From contig NZ_JBIMER010000011.1 in assembly GCF_051262515.1 (NCBI RefSeq), positions 1 to 64,000 of the forward strand: a DNA stretch of 64,000 nucleotides, in the 5' to 3' direction. The DNA is from Arthrobacter_N sp051262515. GTDB lineage: Bacteria > Actinomycetota > Actinomycetes > Actinomycetales > Micrococcaceae. The notes under the pieces are model-generated. The model searched no databases, was not told where the DNA came from, and saw nothing but the letters and a program-made list of their open reading frames with translations. Every line of letters begins with the position of its first letter. Positions within the stretch are counted from its first letter, which is position 1. Both the position numbers and the translations under genes were made by a program. Shown piece after piece: positions 15,976-26,227 of this stretch.

Positions 15976-18900
15976 GGCTTCTCCTTGGTCTGTGTGGTGC
16001 TTGTTTCGGGGGTGGTTGGTTTTACGGGTGTGGTTCGGCGGCCCGGGTCCAGCAGCTCGGCCAGATGGAGCCCGGCGCGTTCGGAATCGAGTTGCTGGAC
16101 CTGCATGGTGCAGGAAAAGCCGTCGGCGAGCACCGGCGCGGCGGTCTCGGAGGCCAGCGCCGGGGCCAGCGATTGTTCGGCGACCTTCATCGAGAGGTCG
16201 TAGTGCTCCTTCTCGAATCCGAAGTTGCCGGCGACGCCGCAACAGCCGGTCGCCTCCACGACGTCGGGAACCCCGACGGCCGCCAGCGCCTTGCGCTGGG
16301 TGGTGGCGCCGAACACCGAGTACTCGTGGCAGTGCGTCTGCACCACCACGCGCTCCGGCAGGTCCGTGGCCGGCGCCGGCAGGGTGCCGGCGGCGGCCAG
16401 GGTGGACACGTGCCCGGCGAAGCTGCGGATGCGCGCGGCGACCCGCTTGGCCTGGTCGGTGTGCACCAGTTCGGGGAGGTCCTTGCGCAGCGCCGCCGCG
16501 CACGAGGGTTCGACGACGACGATCGGGCGGTCGGTGCCGTCGTCGAGCGCCGCGGCCGCGTGCGCGAGCTTCCGCTTGGCCGTGTCCAGCTGCCCGGTGG
16601 ATATCCACGTCAGTCCGCAGCAGGCGTCGGCGGAGCACTCGACCGCGTCCCCGGAGCCCGCCAGCACCCGGGCCGCCGCGCCGGCGACCCGGGGGCGGAA
16701 CCCCCGGGTGAACGTGTCCACGAACAACACGACGCCTGAGTCCCCGCCCGCCGTGCGGCCGTCGGTCGCGCCGGCGTCGCGCACCTCGCGGCGCCACGCG
16801 GAGGCGCCGGCGAAGCGCGGCATGGCGCGCTTGGCGGTGACGCCGGCGAGCGGCGCCAGGCGGGCCAGGGGCGTGGCGAGCACGGCGTTCACGAGCGGGG
16901 CCACCGGGCCGGCGAGCTTGAGCCAGCGCGGCAGCCATCCGAGCGAATAGTGGGCCGCCGGACGTCGCCGGCCCTCGTAGTAGTGCGAGAAGAACTCGGA
17001 CTTGTACGTGGCCATGTCCACCCCGGTGGGGCAGTCGGACGAGCACGCCTTGCAGGACAGGCAGAGGTCCAGCGCCTCGCGGACGTCCTCGGACTTCCAG
17101 CCCTCGGCGACCGTCGCAGCGCCGCGGACCATGTCCTGCAGCACCCGGGCGCGCCCGCGGGTGGAGTCCTTTTCGTCGCCCGTCGCCCGGTAGCTGGGGC
17201 ACATGACCCCGCCCGACGGCGTGCGGCAGCGTCCCACGCCGATGCAGCCCTGGACGGCGTGCACGAAGTCGTCCAGCTTCCCCGGCTGGTCCGTTTCCGG
17301 GTGCGCTGGTTCGTTGGCGGCCACGTAATCGTTCCCGTGGCCGCCGAGCGGACGCAGGTCGAAGCTGGTCCGCCATTCGCGGTCCGGCACGCCCTCGAGC
17401 GCGAGGTTCTCGTCGATGGCGTCCGGTTCGGTCAGCGATCCGGGGTTGAGGATCGCGTCCGGGTCCCAGGCCGCACGGAAGGCGCGGAACGCCTCCATGA
17501 GGGCGGGGGAGTACATCAGGGGCAGGAACTCGGAACGCGCGCGGCCGTCGCCGTGCTCGCCGGAGAGCGATCCGCCGTGCGCGACCACCAGTTCCGCGGC
17601 GTCGCGGGTGAACGCCCGGAAGACGCGGCGTCCGGCATCGCTGCGCAGGTCGTAGGTGATGCGCACGTGCATGCATCCGGCTCCGAAGTGCCCGTACATC
17701 ACTCCGGTGAGTCCGTGGCGTTGCAGCAGCTCGCGGAAGTCGGCGAGGTAGTCGGCGAGGTTCTCCGGCGCGACGGCGGAATCCTCCCAGCCGGGCCAGG
17801 ATTCCCCGCCGGTGTGAAGGCGCGCGGACAGCCCGGCGCCGTCCTCGCGGACGCGCCAGAGCCCGGCGCGTTCGGCGGCGTCCGGGACGGCCCGCCCGTC
17901 GACCATGCGTCCGTTCCCGCGCAGCGCCTCCAGCAGTGCCTCGGCCTTGTGCTCGACGGCCTTCGGGTCCGTCCCGTCCAGGCCGATGTACAGCCAGGCG
18001 CGGCCGGCGGGGAGTCCGGTGACGGAGTCGTCGCCGCGGCGAAAACGCATGGTCTCGACGATCGCGTCGTCGATCCCCTCGACCGCAGCGGGGTCGAAGC
18101 CCAGGATCGTCGGCACGTCGCGCGCCGCCTCCACGACGTCCGGGTAGCCGACGCACAGCAGCAGCTGGCTGGCCGGCTTGGGGACCAGGCGCACGCGGGC
18201 GCGGACGACGACGGCGCAAGTGCCCTCAGAGCCGACGAGCGCGCGGGCCACGTCGAATCCGTTCTCGGGCAGCAGGTGGTCCAGGTGGTAGCCGGAGACC
18301 TGGCGCTGGATGCGTCCCAGGCCCACGCGGATGTCCCCGAGATTGGCCGCGGCGAGGTCCCGCAGCCCGGCGGACAGTTCGGCGGCGCGCCGGACGGAGG
18401 CCGCGTCCCTCGAATCGGTGGCGCGCAGCCCGGTGCGGTGCGCGGTGAGGCGTGCGCCGTCGGACGTGACGACGTCGAGCTCCTCGACGTGGTCGCTGGT
18501 GCGGCCGTAGCGCACCGAGTGGTTGCCGCAGGCGTCGTTGCCGATCGCGCCGCCGACCGTGGCGCGGGCCTTGGTGGAGGGGTCGGGGGCGAACGTGAGC
18601 CGGTTTCCCGTGCGGCGTTCGACCTCGGCGGACAGCGTCGCCAGGATCACGCCCGGCTCCACATCCACGGTCATGGCGTCCTCGTCGACGGCGCCGATGC
18701 CGGTGAGGTGTCGGGAGAAGTCGAGCACGACGCCGGGCCCGATCGCGTTGCCGGCCATCGACGTTCCCGCTCCGCGGCCGACGAGCGGCGTGCCCGAGGC
18801 GCGGCACGCGGCCATGGCGCGCACGACGTCGTCGGTCGAGGCGGGGAAGACGACGGCGACCGGCGGGACCCGGTAGTTGGAGGCGTCGTAGGAGTACTCG

Positions 18901-19010
18901 GCGAGGCGGCGCGAACTGTCGTCGGGCGCCAGCCCCGCGCCGCGCAGCCGGTCGAGGACGGACGAGCCGTTCGACGGCGCCTGCGCGGCAGCGGTGTGGA
19001 GCGAAGTCAT
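15972..19010 (-). CDS. FAD/4Fe-4S D-2-hydroxyacid dehydrogenase (YdiJ type)
   Basis: A 1012-residue fusion enzyme. Residues 40-270 are a GlcD-type FAD domain (PLVGRGAGTSMAGNAIG, ATVGGAIGNDACGNHSVRYG). Residues 280-530 are the FAD-oxidase C domain with HFGAGCMHVRI and SGEHGDGRARSEF. A ferredoxin-like part follows, with CIGVGRC and CLSCKACSSDCPTG. Two CCG-type motifs close the protein (ACCGLTW, TGCCGVAGNFG). Order and length match E. coli YdiJ, a D-2-hydroxyglutarate dehydrogenase that passes electrons to the respiratory chain. Start at 19010 is fixed by an ATGA overlap with the transaminase stop. Its presence in an ectoine-type operon is unusual. Confidence 0.85.
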   Translation of the reverse strand: MTSLHTAAAQAPSNGSSVLDRLRGAGLAPDDSSRRLAEYSYDASNYRVPPVAVVFPASTDDVVRAMAACRASGTPLVGRGAGTSMAGNAIGPGVVLDFSRHLTGIGAVDEDAMTVDVEPGVILATLSAEVERRTGNRLTFAPDPSTKARATVGGAIGNDACGNHSVRYGRTSDHVEELDVVTSDGARLTAHRTGLRATDSRDAASVRRAAELSAGLRDLAAANLGDIRVGLGRIQRQVSGYHLDHLLPENGFDVARALVGSEGTCAVVVRARVRLVPKPASQLLLCVGYPDVVEAARDVPTILGFDPAAVEGIDDAIVETMRFRRGDDSVTGLPAGRAWLYIGLDGTDPKAVEHKAEALLEALRGNGRMVDGRAVPDAAERAGLWRVREDGAGLSARLHTGGESWPGWEDSAVAPENLADYLADFRELLQRHGLTGVMYGHFGAGCMHVRITYDLRSDAGRRVFRAFTRDAAELVVAHGGSLSGEHGDGRARSEFLPLMYSPALMEAFRAFRAAWDPDAILNPGSLTEPDAIDENLALEGVPDREWRTSFDLRPLGGHGNDYVAANEPAHPETDQPGKLDDFVHAVQGCIGVGRCRTPSGGVMCPSYRATGDEKDSTRGRARVLQDMVRGAATVAEGWKSEDVREALDLCLSCKACSSDCPTGVDMATYKSEFFSHYYEGRRRPAAHYSLGWLPRWLKLAGPVAPLVNAVLATPLARLAPLAGVTAKRAMPRFAGASAWRREVRDAGATDGRTAGGDSGVVLFVDTFTRGFRPRVAGAAARVLAGSGDAVECSADACCGLTWISTGQLDTAKRKLAHAAAALDDGTDRPIVVVEPSCAAALRKDLPELVHTDQAKRVAARIRSFAGHVSTLAAAGTLPAPATDLPERVVVQTHCHEYSVFGATTQRKALAAVGVPDVVEATGCCGVAGNFGFEKEHYDLSMKVAEQSLAPALASETAAPVLADGFSCTMQVQQLDSERAGLHLAELLDPGRRTTPVKPTTPETSTTQTKEKP

Positions 19011-20302
19011 CGGTAGGAGGGCTCTCCGAAGACGGGGTCGGCCGTGGCGGCGTCCGCCACGGTGCCCAGGGCGGCCTCGAAACGGGCCAGGCCCGTGGAG
19101 ATCTCGTCCTCGGTGACGACGAGGGCCGGGATCAGGCGGACGACGTTGCCCGCGGGACCACAGGTCAGCGTCAGGAGGTCCTGCTCCGTGGTGGCCTGCT
19201 GGACGGCGGTCGCGGTGGCCGCGTCGGGCTTTCCGTCGGCGCCGGTGAACTCGATGCCCTGCATCAGGCCCAGCCCGCGCACGTTGCCGATGGCGGGGAA
19301 GCGCTCCTGGATGCGCAACAGGCCGGCCTGCAGCTGGTCGCCGCGGAGCCGGGAGTTCTCGACGAGGCCCTCCTCCTGGACGACGCCGAGCGTGGCGACG
19401 CCGGCCGCGGCGGAGACGGCGTTGCCGCCGTACGTGCCGCCCTGGGATCCGGGCCATCCCTTGGACATGGTCTCCGTGGACGCGGCGATCGCGGAGATCG
19501 GGAAGCCGGAGGCGATGCCCTTGGCCGTGACGATGATGTCCGGCTCGGCCGAGGAGAACTGGTGTCCCCAGAAACGGCCCATGCGTCCGACGCCGGCCTG
19601 CACCTCGTCGATGATGAGCTGGATCCCGTGGTGCGTGGCGCGCTCGCGCAGGCCCTCGAGAAACGCCGGGGGCGTGGGCAGGTAGCCGCCGTCGCCCAGG
19701 GCGGGCTCGATCAGGAAGGCGGCGGTGTCGTTGGGGGCGGTGCGGGTCTGCAGGAGGTAGTCCAGTTCCTGCAGGGCGAAGGCCACCGCGGTGTCCTCGT
19801 CCCACCCGTAGCGGTAGGCGTAGGGGAACGCGGACATGTGGACGCCGGCCATCAGCGGCGCGAAGCCCGCGGAGAACTTGGTGCCGGCGGTCGTGAGCGA
19901 TGCGGCGGCGACCGTGCGGCCGTGGAACCCGCCCTGGAAGACGACGATGTTGGGGCGGCCCGTGGCCATGCGGGCGAGGCGGACGGCGGCCTCGACGGCC
20001 TCCGAGCCGGAGTTGGCGTAGAAGACGGAGTCGAGTCCCGTGGGCAGGACCTCGCCCAGCTTGTCGGTGAGCTCCAGCAGCGGCTGGTGCATCACGGTGG
20101 TGTACTGCGCGTGGATGATCTTGCCGGCCTGTTCCCGGGCGGCGGCGACCACCTTCGGGTGGCAGTGGCCGGTGCTGGTCACGCCGATGCCGGTCGTGAA
20201 GTCGAGGTAGGAACGTCCGTCGGTGCCGTAAATCCAGGAGCCGAGGGCGTGGTCCACCACTACGGGGGTGGCTTGTTTCAGGAGGGGGCTCAGGCTTGTC
20301 AT
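19007..20302 (-). CDS. Class III aminotransferase (GabT/DoeD-like)
   Basis: A 431-residue omega-transaminase. It shows YANSGSEAVEAAVRLAR (phosphate site), GGFHGRT, IIDEVQAGVGRMGRFW with the cofactor-contacting Asp, and the Schiff-base Lys in VTAKGIASGFPISA. DoeD, which converts 2,4-diaminobutyrate to aspartate semialdehyde, belongs to this class, as do GABA transaminases. It is the first gene of the coupled operon. The ATG at 20302 (MTSLSP) lies just after a -10 element, so the message is probably leaderless; a GTG at 20323 is in frame but would sit inside the promoter. Substrate assignment rests on context. Confidence 0.88.
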   Translation of the reverse strand: MTSLSPLLKQATPVVVDHALGSWIYGTDGRSYLDFTTGIGVTSTGHCHPKVVAAAREQAGKIIHAQYTTVMHQPLLELTDKLGEVLPTGLDSVFYANSGSEAVEAAVRLARMATGRPNIVVFQGGFHGRTVAAASLTTAGTKFSAGFAPLMAGVHMSAFPYAYRYGWDEDTAVAFALQELDYLLQTRTAPNDTAAFLIEPALGDGGYLPTPPAFLEGLRERATHHGIQLIIDEVQAGVGRMGRFWGHQFSSAEPDIIVTAKGIASGFPISAIAASTETMSKGWPGSQGGTYGGNAVSAAAGVATLGVVQEEGLVENSRLRGDQLQAGLLRIQERFPAIGNVRGLGLMQGIEFTGADGKPDAATATAVQQATTEQDLLTLTCGPAGNVVRLIPALVVTEDEISTGLARFEAALGTVADAATADPVFGEPSYR

Positions 20303-20309
20303 GAGTTCT

Positions 20310-20361
20310 ATGTTGCACATCACACGGCATGATTGTCAACAATCTACCAATGCCGTAGCGT
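20310..20361. promoter_or_regulatory. Divergent promoters sharing one operator palindrome
   Basis: GATTGTCAACAATC (20331-20344) is a perfect palindrome around a CA centre. On the minus strand it contains TTGACA (20339-20334), 18 bases from CAACAT (20315-20310), just ahead of the transaminase ATG at 20302. On the plus strand TTGTCA (20333-20338) lies 17 bases from TAGCGT (20356-20361), just ahead of the GTG at 20369. A repressor bound here would block both -35 boxes. The half-site TTGT fits FCD-type GntR proteins. Confidence 0.65.
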
Positions 20362-20368
20362 GGAGGGC

Positions 20369-21369
20369 GTGAAGAGCAATGAAACACGGCCGCGACTGGC
20401 CGTCCTGACCGCACCCGGAGTCCCGGAACCGCACAACATCGACGCCATCCGCGCACGGGCCGACGTCGTCCTGACCGACGCCGACCACCTGGCCGCGGCG
20501 CTCGCCGGAACGGACGCGGTCCTGCTGTGGGACTTTTTCAGCTCGGCGTTGCGCGACGCCTGGGCGGGAGCCGACCGGTTGGAGTGGGTGCACGTGGCCG
20601 CGGCCGGCGTGGATGCGATCATGTTCGACGAGCTTCGGGACTCCGACGTGCTCCTGACCAATGCCCACGGCTTCTTCGATGTGCCGATCGCGGAGTTCGT
20701 GCTGGCCTCGGTCATGGCCCACCAGAAGCAGCTGCACGCCAGTAAGTCGCTGCAGCGCGACGGCGTGTGGCGGCACCGGGAACCGACGTCGACCCGCGGT
20801 TCGCGCGCGCTCGTGGTGGGCACCGGGGGAATCGGGCGGGCCACCGCCCGGCTGCTGCACGCCGTCGGCATGGAGGTGCGCGGGGCGGGACGCACGGCCC
20901 GCACGGACCACCCGGACTTCGGCACCGTCGTCGACAGCGCGGACCTCGCCGAGCACGTCGGCTGGGCGGACCACGTCGTGCTGGCGGCGCCGCTGACCCC
21001 GCAGACCGCCGGAATCGTGGATTCGGCCGTGCTGGCCGCGATGGCCCCGCACGCGCACCTCGTCAACATCGGGCGCGGAGCCCTCGTGGACGAGCCCGAA
21101 CTGGAGCGGGCGCTGCGGGACGGAGGCATCGCGGCGGCGTCGCTGGACGTCTTCGCCGTGGAGCCGCTACCTGCGGACCACGCGTTCTGGGAGATGCCGA
21201 ACGTCCACGTCTCGGCGCACATGTGCGGGGACGTGGTGGGGTGGCGGGACGCCTTGGCGGACCAGTTCCTGGAGAACCTGGACGCCTACGTGGCCGGCGA
21301 GCCGCTCGGGAACGTGGTGGACAAGGAACGCGGCTACGTGCAGGCGCCCCCGTCCACCCGGGCCGGGGC

Positions 21370-21373
<4 letters not shown>
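20369..21373 (+). CDS. NAD(P)-dependent D-2-hydroxyacid dehydrogenase
   Basis: A 334-residue dehydrogenase of the D-isomer specific 2-hydroxyacid family. It carries the Rossmann motif VVGTGGIGRATARLL near residue 145 and the conserved NIGRGALVDEPEL with the substrate-binding Arg. The catalytic Glu lies near DVFAVEPLP and the His in VHVSAHMCGDVVG. It interconverts a 2-oxoacid and a D-2-hydroxyacid. Start GTG at 20369 has GGAGGG upstream and is preferred over the upstream frame start, which lies in the operator. It is divergent from the catabolic operon, sharing its operator, and ends in a four-base tail-to-tail overlap with lysC. It may be paired in metabolism with the FAD/FeS D-2-hydroxyacid dehydrogenase. 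Confidence 0.85.
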
Positions 21374-22656
<1,283 letters not shown>

Positions 22657-22776
22657 GGGACAGCACACTCCACGGGGGTAGGGAATTGGGTAGACTGCGC
22701 CGACGTTCCCGGCGCATGCATTTTTCAGTGTAGCGAGGCCGTTTCGGGCCCCGGGGATTCGTGACCGCACGGGGTC

Positions 22777-22793
22777 ACATTGACTGGCAATGT
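22777..22793. repeat. Palindrome upstream of lysC
   Basis: ACATTG-ACTGG-CAATGT is a perfect six-base inverted repeat 120 bases upstream of the lysC start, in the gap before ehuA ends. It could be an operator for lysC. No partner protein is suggested by the sequence. Confidence 0.3.
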
Positions 22794-22862
22794 CATACGA
22801 GGTGATGTATTCGCAGGCATGCGCGTGCGCAGCACGCCGGCGCCCCCAAGCCTGTGGACGTG

Positions 22863-22879
22863 CCGGTGTCGCACACCGG
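22863..22879 (-). terminator. Hairpin after ehuA
   Basis: CCGGTGT-CGC-ACACCGG is a perfect seven-base stem with a three-base loop, three bases past the ehuA stop in the direction of transcription. No T-run follows. It is a likely end of the transporter operon. Confidence 0.5.
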
Positions 22880-22881
22880 AT

Positions 22882-23730
22882 CTAGTGCGTGCCGATCGTC
22901 CCCTCGGCGCCGCCGAGCACTGCGCGCAGGAACGCCTGGCTGCGTTCGTGCTTCGGGTTGCTGAACATGACGTCGGGGGCGGCCTCCTCGACGATCTTGC
23001 CGCCGTCGAACATCAGGACGCGATTGGAGACGTCGCGTGCGAACTGCATCTCGTGGGTGACGATCAGCATGGTGATATCCGTGGTCTCCGCGATGTGGCG
23101 CAGGATGCCCAGCACTTCGCCGACGATTTCCGGGTCCAGCGCGCTGGTGACCTCGTCCAGCAACAGGATCTCGGGGTCCATGGCCAGCGCGCGGGCGATC
23201 GCGACGCGCTGCTGCTGGCCGCCGGAGAGCGACGTCGGGTGCTGATCCGCCTTGTCCGCCAGCCCCACCTTCTCCAGCAGGGAGCGGGCGTTGGCCGTGG
23301 CCTCCGCCTTGGACTGGCCCAGCACGTGCACGGGCGCCTCGATGATGTTCTCCAGCACGGACATGTTGGGGAACAGGTTGAACTGCTGGAAGACCATGCC
23401 GATCCGTTGGCGGATCCGCTTCTGCTCCTTGGGGCTGCGCTCCACGCGCTTTCCGTTGCGCTCCTCGTGGGTGAGGGGCTCGCCGTCGATGAAGATGAAG
23501 CCGTCGGTGGCCTTCTCGAGGGTCATGACCAGGCGGAGGATCGTGGTCTTGCCGGAGCCGGAGGGCCCGATCAGCGTGACGCGGTCGCCCTTGGCCACGG
23601 AGAAGTTCAGGTCCTTTAGGACCACGTTGTCACCGAAGCGCTTTTCGACGTCGCGGAACTCGATGACCGGCGTTCCGCCGGCCGCCGGGGACGGGGTGGC
23701 CGTCGCGGACGACTCAGGTGTTGAAGGCAA
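22882..23730 (-). CDS. ehuA: Ectoine/hydroxyectoine ABC transporter ATPase EhuA-like
   Basis: A 282-residue ATPase of the polar amino acid uptake group. Walker A is IGPSGSGKTT, followed by LRLVMTLEKATDG, which resembles EhuA. The Q-loop is FQQFNLFPNM, the signature LSGGQQQR, Walker B ILLLDEVTSALD, and the H-loop IVTHEM. About 20 extra residues rich in Ser, Thr, Pro and Ala precede the domain. The start is a TTG at 23730 with GGAAAA upstream, and it overlaps ehuD by 17 bases. It is the last gene of the transporter operon and powers uptake through EhuC/EhuD. Amino acid ABC ATPase is certain; the ectoine assignment rests on the whole gene set. Confidence 0.8.
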   Translation of the reverse strand: MPSTPESSATATPSPAAGGTPVIEFRDVEKRFGDNVVLKDLNFSVAKGDRVTLIGPSGSGKTTILRLVMTLEKATDGFIFIDGEPLTHEERNGKRVERSPKEQKRIRQRIGMVFQQFNLFPNMSVLENIIEAPVHVLGQSKAEATANARSLLEKVGLADKADQHPTSLSGGQQQRVAIARALAMDPEILLLDEVTSALDPEIVGEVLGILRHIAETTDITMLIVTHEMQFARDVSNRVLMFDGGKIVEEAAPDVMFSNPKHERSQAFLRAVLGGAEGTIGTH

Positions 23731-24382
23731 GGCGCTTTTCCAATCTGCCGATGAGGAGTGAGGTGGGGTAGCTGGCCAGCAGGAAGATGATGCCGACCAG
23801 GGTGATGGCCTCGACGTAGCGGAAGGCGTTGCCGCCGTAGATCAGGCCCGCGTTGACGAGTTCGACCACGCCGATCACCAGGAGGAACGGAGTGTCCTTG
23901 AACATCGAGACGGCGTAGTTGCCCAACGCGGGAATGGTGGCGCGCAGGGCCTGCGGGACGATCACGGCGGTCCAGGTGCGCCCCGCCGACATCGACAGGG
24001 CAGTGGTGGCCTCCCACTGTCCCTTGGGCACCGAATCGATGCCCGCGCGGTAGACCTCCGACATGTACGTGGAGTAGTGGACACCGAAGATGATGATGCC
24101 AATGGTGAGGGCCTCAAGGTTCAGGAACGCGTAGTACGCGAACAACAGCTGCACCACGATCGGTGTCATGCGGATGAAGTTGGCGATCCATTTGACGGTG
24201 ACGGCGATCGGCTTGGGCGCCACGCGCATCACGATGGCGATGGCGAGACCGAGGACCGCCGCGATCAGGGTGCTCAGCACGGTGACCAGCAGGGTGACCT
24301 CGAGGAAGGCCATCAGCAGGATCGGCAGGGAATCCCAGGTGGCGTCCCAGTTCCAATCGACGGCGGCGGGAACGGCGATCAT
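23714..24382 (-). CDS. ehuD: ABC transporter permease EhuD-like
   Basis: A 222-residue membrane permease of the HisM type with about five helices. The N-terminus VDWNWDATWDSLPILL resembles EhuD proteins. The cytoplasmic EAA-type loop is near residue 140 (VPKGQWEATTALSMS). The ATG at 24382 overlaps the ehuC stop by four bases. It pairs with EhuC to form the channel for the solute delivered by EhuB. Confidence 0.8.
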   Translation of the reverse strand: MIAVPAAVDWNWDATWDSLPILLMAFLEVTLLVTVLSTLIAAVLGLAIAIVMRVAPKPIAVTVKWIANFIRMTPIVVQLLFAYYAFLNLEALTIGIIIFGVHYSTYMSEVYRAGIDSVPKGQWEATTALSMSAGRTWTAVIVPQALRATIPALGNYAVSMFKDTPFLLVIGVVELVNAGLIYGGNAFRYVEAITLVGIIFLLASYPTSLLIGRLEKRLAFNT

Positions 24383-25107
24383 GCGGCGACTCCGCTCTGG
24401 GTGGTGGGCGTCGGCGCGGGACTGAGGATCGAGCGCAACGACTTGCCCTGGCCGAGTTTGTGCTTGGCGTGCCGCTCCAGGGCGTTCATCAGCAGCGTGA
24501 GCACCAGCGCAATGAGGAAGTACGTAATCAGTCCCACCAGTGCGTAGGCGAAGAACGTGTCGGTGACGCGCTTGAGCTGGTCGAGCTGGAACGTGAAGTC
24601 GGCGATCGTGATGAAGCTGACGATCGCGGTGCCCTTCATCAGGTGGATGAGCAGGTTGTTGAGCGAGGGGATCATCAGGGCCCATGCCTGCGGAAAGATG
24701 ATGCGCCGCATGCGCTTGACCTTGCCCAGGCTCAGCGCGGTGGTGGCTTCCCACTGGCCGGCCGGGACGGAATTGAGCGAACCCCGAACCACCTCGGCAC
24801 CGTAGGCACCGTAGTTGAGCCCCAGCCCCAGCACGCCGCAGACCAGCGGGTGTAGGTCAACCCCGAACTGGGGGAGGACGAAAAACAGGAAAAAGAGTTG
24901 AACCACCAGCGACGTGCCGCGAAATAACTCGACGACCACGCGGGCCGGAATCCGGACCAGCTTGGATCGGTGCGAGGACATCAGGCCCAGGACCACGGCT
25001 ATGGCGAAGGCGAGGATTGCACCCAGGGTGGTGAGCTCGAGGGTGATCCAGATCCCGTTGAGCAGGCGCGGCATGGCCTCGCCGAGCGCCTCGAATTTCT
25101 CGTCCAC
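24379..25107 (-). CDS. ehuC: ABC transporter permease EhuC-like
   Basis: A 242-residue permease of the polar amino acid type. It begins with an amphipathic stretch (LPRLLNGIWITLELTT) and has five or so helices. The coupling loop is VPAGQWEATTALSLGK, and FRGTSLVVQLFFLFF is the typical helix-2 region. The start is GTG at 25107, with GGAG upstream at a rather long spacing. It is separated from ehuB by 86 bases holding a strong hairpin and is coupled to ehuD. It is the second membrane subunit of the importer. Confidence 0.8.
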   Translation of the reverse strand: MDEKFEALGEAMPRLLNGIWITLELTTLGAILAFAIAVVLGLMSSHRSKLVRIPARVVVELFRGTSLVVQLFFLFFVLPQFGVDLHPLVCGVLGLGLNYGAYGAEVVRGSLNSVPAGQWEATTALSLGKVKRMRRIIFPQAWALMIPSLNNLLIHLMKGTAIVSFITIADFTFQLDQLKRVTDTFFAYALVGLITYFLIALVLTLLMNALERHAKHKLGQGKSLRSILSPAPTPTTQSGVAA

Positions 25108-25151
25108 GGCGGACGGACTCCTTTGCTAGGGGGCTGTGGGGACGACGGTGC

Positions 25152-25182
25152 GCGTGGACCCCGGCGGCGCCGGGGTCCACGC
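25152..25182 (-). other. Intercistronic hairpin between ehuB and ehuC
   Basis: Arms 25152-25164 and 25170-25182 pair perfectly over 13 bases with a five-base loop. The hairpin begins 11 bases after the ehuB stop. Such a structure can protect the 3' end of the ehuB message or stop part of transcription, giving more binding protein than membrane subunits. Confidence 0.55.
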
Positions 25183-25193
25183 GATTGTCGTTG

Positions 25194-26114
25194 CTAACCC
25201 ACCTCGCCCGAGCAAAGCTGCTCGGTGGTGAGGTCCTCGGGCGCCAGGTTTTCGGCGGTGAATCCGAATTCGCCCACCACATCCAGGTAGGTTTCCTCCG
25301 ACTCGGTGATCTTGGCCAGACCCTCGTTGTAGGCCTCACGGAGTTCGTCGTCGTCCTGGTGGAAGACCGTGGATCCCGCCCCGACCTGCGGCGTGCCGTC
25401 GATGGCCTGCTCGAAGGCCTCGGTGACCTCGACCCCGGCGTCGGGGTTCTGGTCGGCCATGAAGTTCAGCGAGATGGCCGTCATGGCGAAGGCGTCGGCG
25501 CGGCCGTTGGCTACCGTGTCCATGCCGGTCTGGGCGTCGGGGACGGACTGCACGTCGAGTCCGAGGCTGTCCGCGTAGCCGGCTTCGATGCCTCCCGCGA
25601 GGACCGCCAGCTTCACATCGCCCTTGTCCACCACGGAGTCGAGATCGGTCAGTTCCATGGGGTTGCCCTCTTGGACCATCAGCGCGGTGGTGTACATGAT
25701 CTCGGGGTCCGCGAAGTCGGCCTGTTCGCAGCGTTCGGGAAGGATGGACATTCCGGCGCTCACGGCATCGAAGCGACCCGCGTTGAGCCCGGGGATCAGC
25801 GAGTTCCAGTCGACGAGCACGGTCTCGACGTTGTCGATGCCCATCTCGCCGAAGATCTGCTCGGCCAGGGCGATGGTGGCGCCCGTCGGCTCCCCGCCCT
25901 CCTCGTAGGAATAGGGGGCCTCGCCGGCGATGGCGACCGTGATGGTGCCGGCCTCCTGGAGCGCCTCAAGCTTGTTGTCTCCGGCGGGTGCCGCGGCGCT
26001 GCCGCCACCCTCGCTCTCGGTTGTCGTGGAACCGCCACAGGCGGTCAGCGCGAGCGAGAGCGAAGCCAGGATCGAGCCGGCGGCGAGCGCCCGGCGTCGT
26101 TGGTTGCTGTTCAT
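25194..26114 (-). CDS. ehuB: Ectoine-binding lipoprotein EhuB-like
   Basis: A 306-residue family 3 solute-binding protein. A lipoprotein signal ends in LALTACGG. The mature part has VAIAGEAPYSY, NSLIPGLNAGRFDAVSAGM, LPERCEQADFADPE, VPDAQTGMDTVANGRADAFA and a C-terminal TEQLCSGE. These follow the order and wording of EhuB from ectoine importers as I know it, including the paired Cys (ILPERCE and QLCSG). It captures the solute outside the membrane for EhuCDA. RBS GAAGGGG precedes the ATG. It is the first gene of the operon, divergent from the second gntR. Confidence 0.78.
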   Translation of the reverse strand: MNSNQRRRALAAGSILASLSLALTACGGSTTTESEGGGSAAAPAGDNKLEALQEAGTITVAIAGEAPYSYEEGGEPTGATIALAEQIFGEMGIDNVETVLVDWNSLIPGLNAGRFDAVSAGMSILPERCEQADFADPEIMYTTALMVQEGNPMELTDLDSVVDKGDVKLAVLAGGIEAGYADSLGLDVQSVPDAQTGMDTVANGRADAFAMTAISLNFMADQNPDAGVEVTEAFEQAIDGTPQVGAGSTVFHQDDDELREAYNEGLAKITESEETYLDVVGEFGFTAENLAPEDLTTEQLCSGEVG

Positions 26115-26177
26115 GATGTGCCCCTTCAGCGGATTATCAACGGTGCGGCGGCCACGGCGCGGCCTGTGATTAGTGCC

Positions 26178-26206
26178 ACGCTATCGATCTGACAGCCACT
26201 TTACAA
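26178..26206 (-). promoter_or_regulatory. Probable ehuB promoter
   Basis: On the minus strand TTGTAA (26206-26201) and TAGCGT (26183-26178) are exactly 17 bases apart. The -10 matches the TAGCGT used at 20356. The leader would be about 55 bases. The palindrome at 26228-26237 lies 21 bases upstream of the -35. Confidence 0.5.
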
Positions 26207-26227
26207 TCCGTCTGTCCTCATGTCCTT

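Noticed and set aside
16950..19016. 688-codon open frame on the plus strand
   Set aside because: It mirrors the FAD/FeS dehydrogenase gene, whose motifs are unmistakable; no coherent domain is seen in the mirror frame.
22780..23619. Plus-strand frame beginning near the lysC upstream palindrome
   Set aside because: It is antisense to the EhuA ATPase with all ABC motifs on the other strand.
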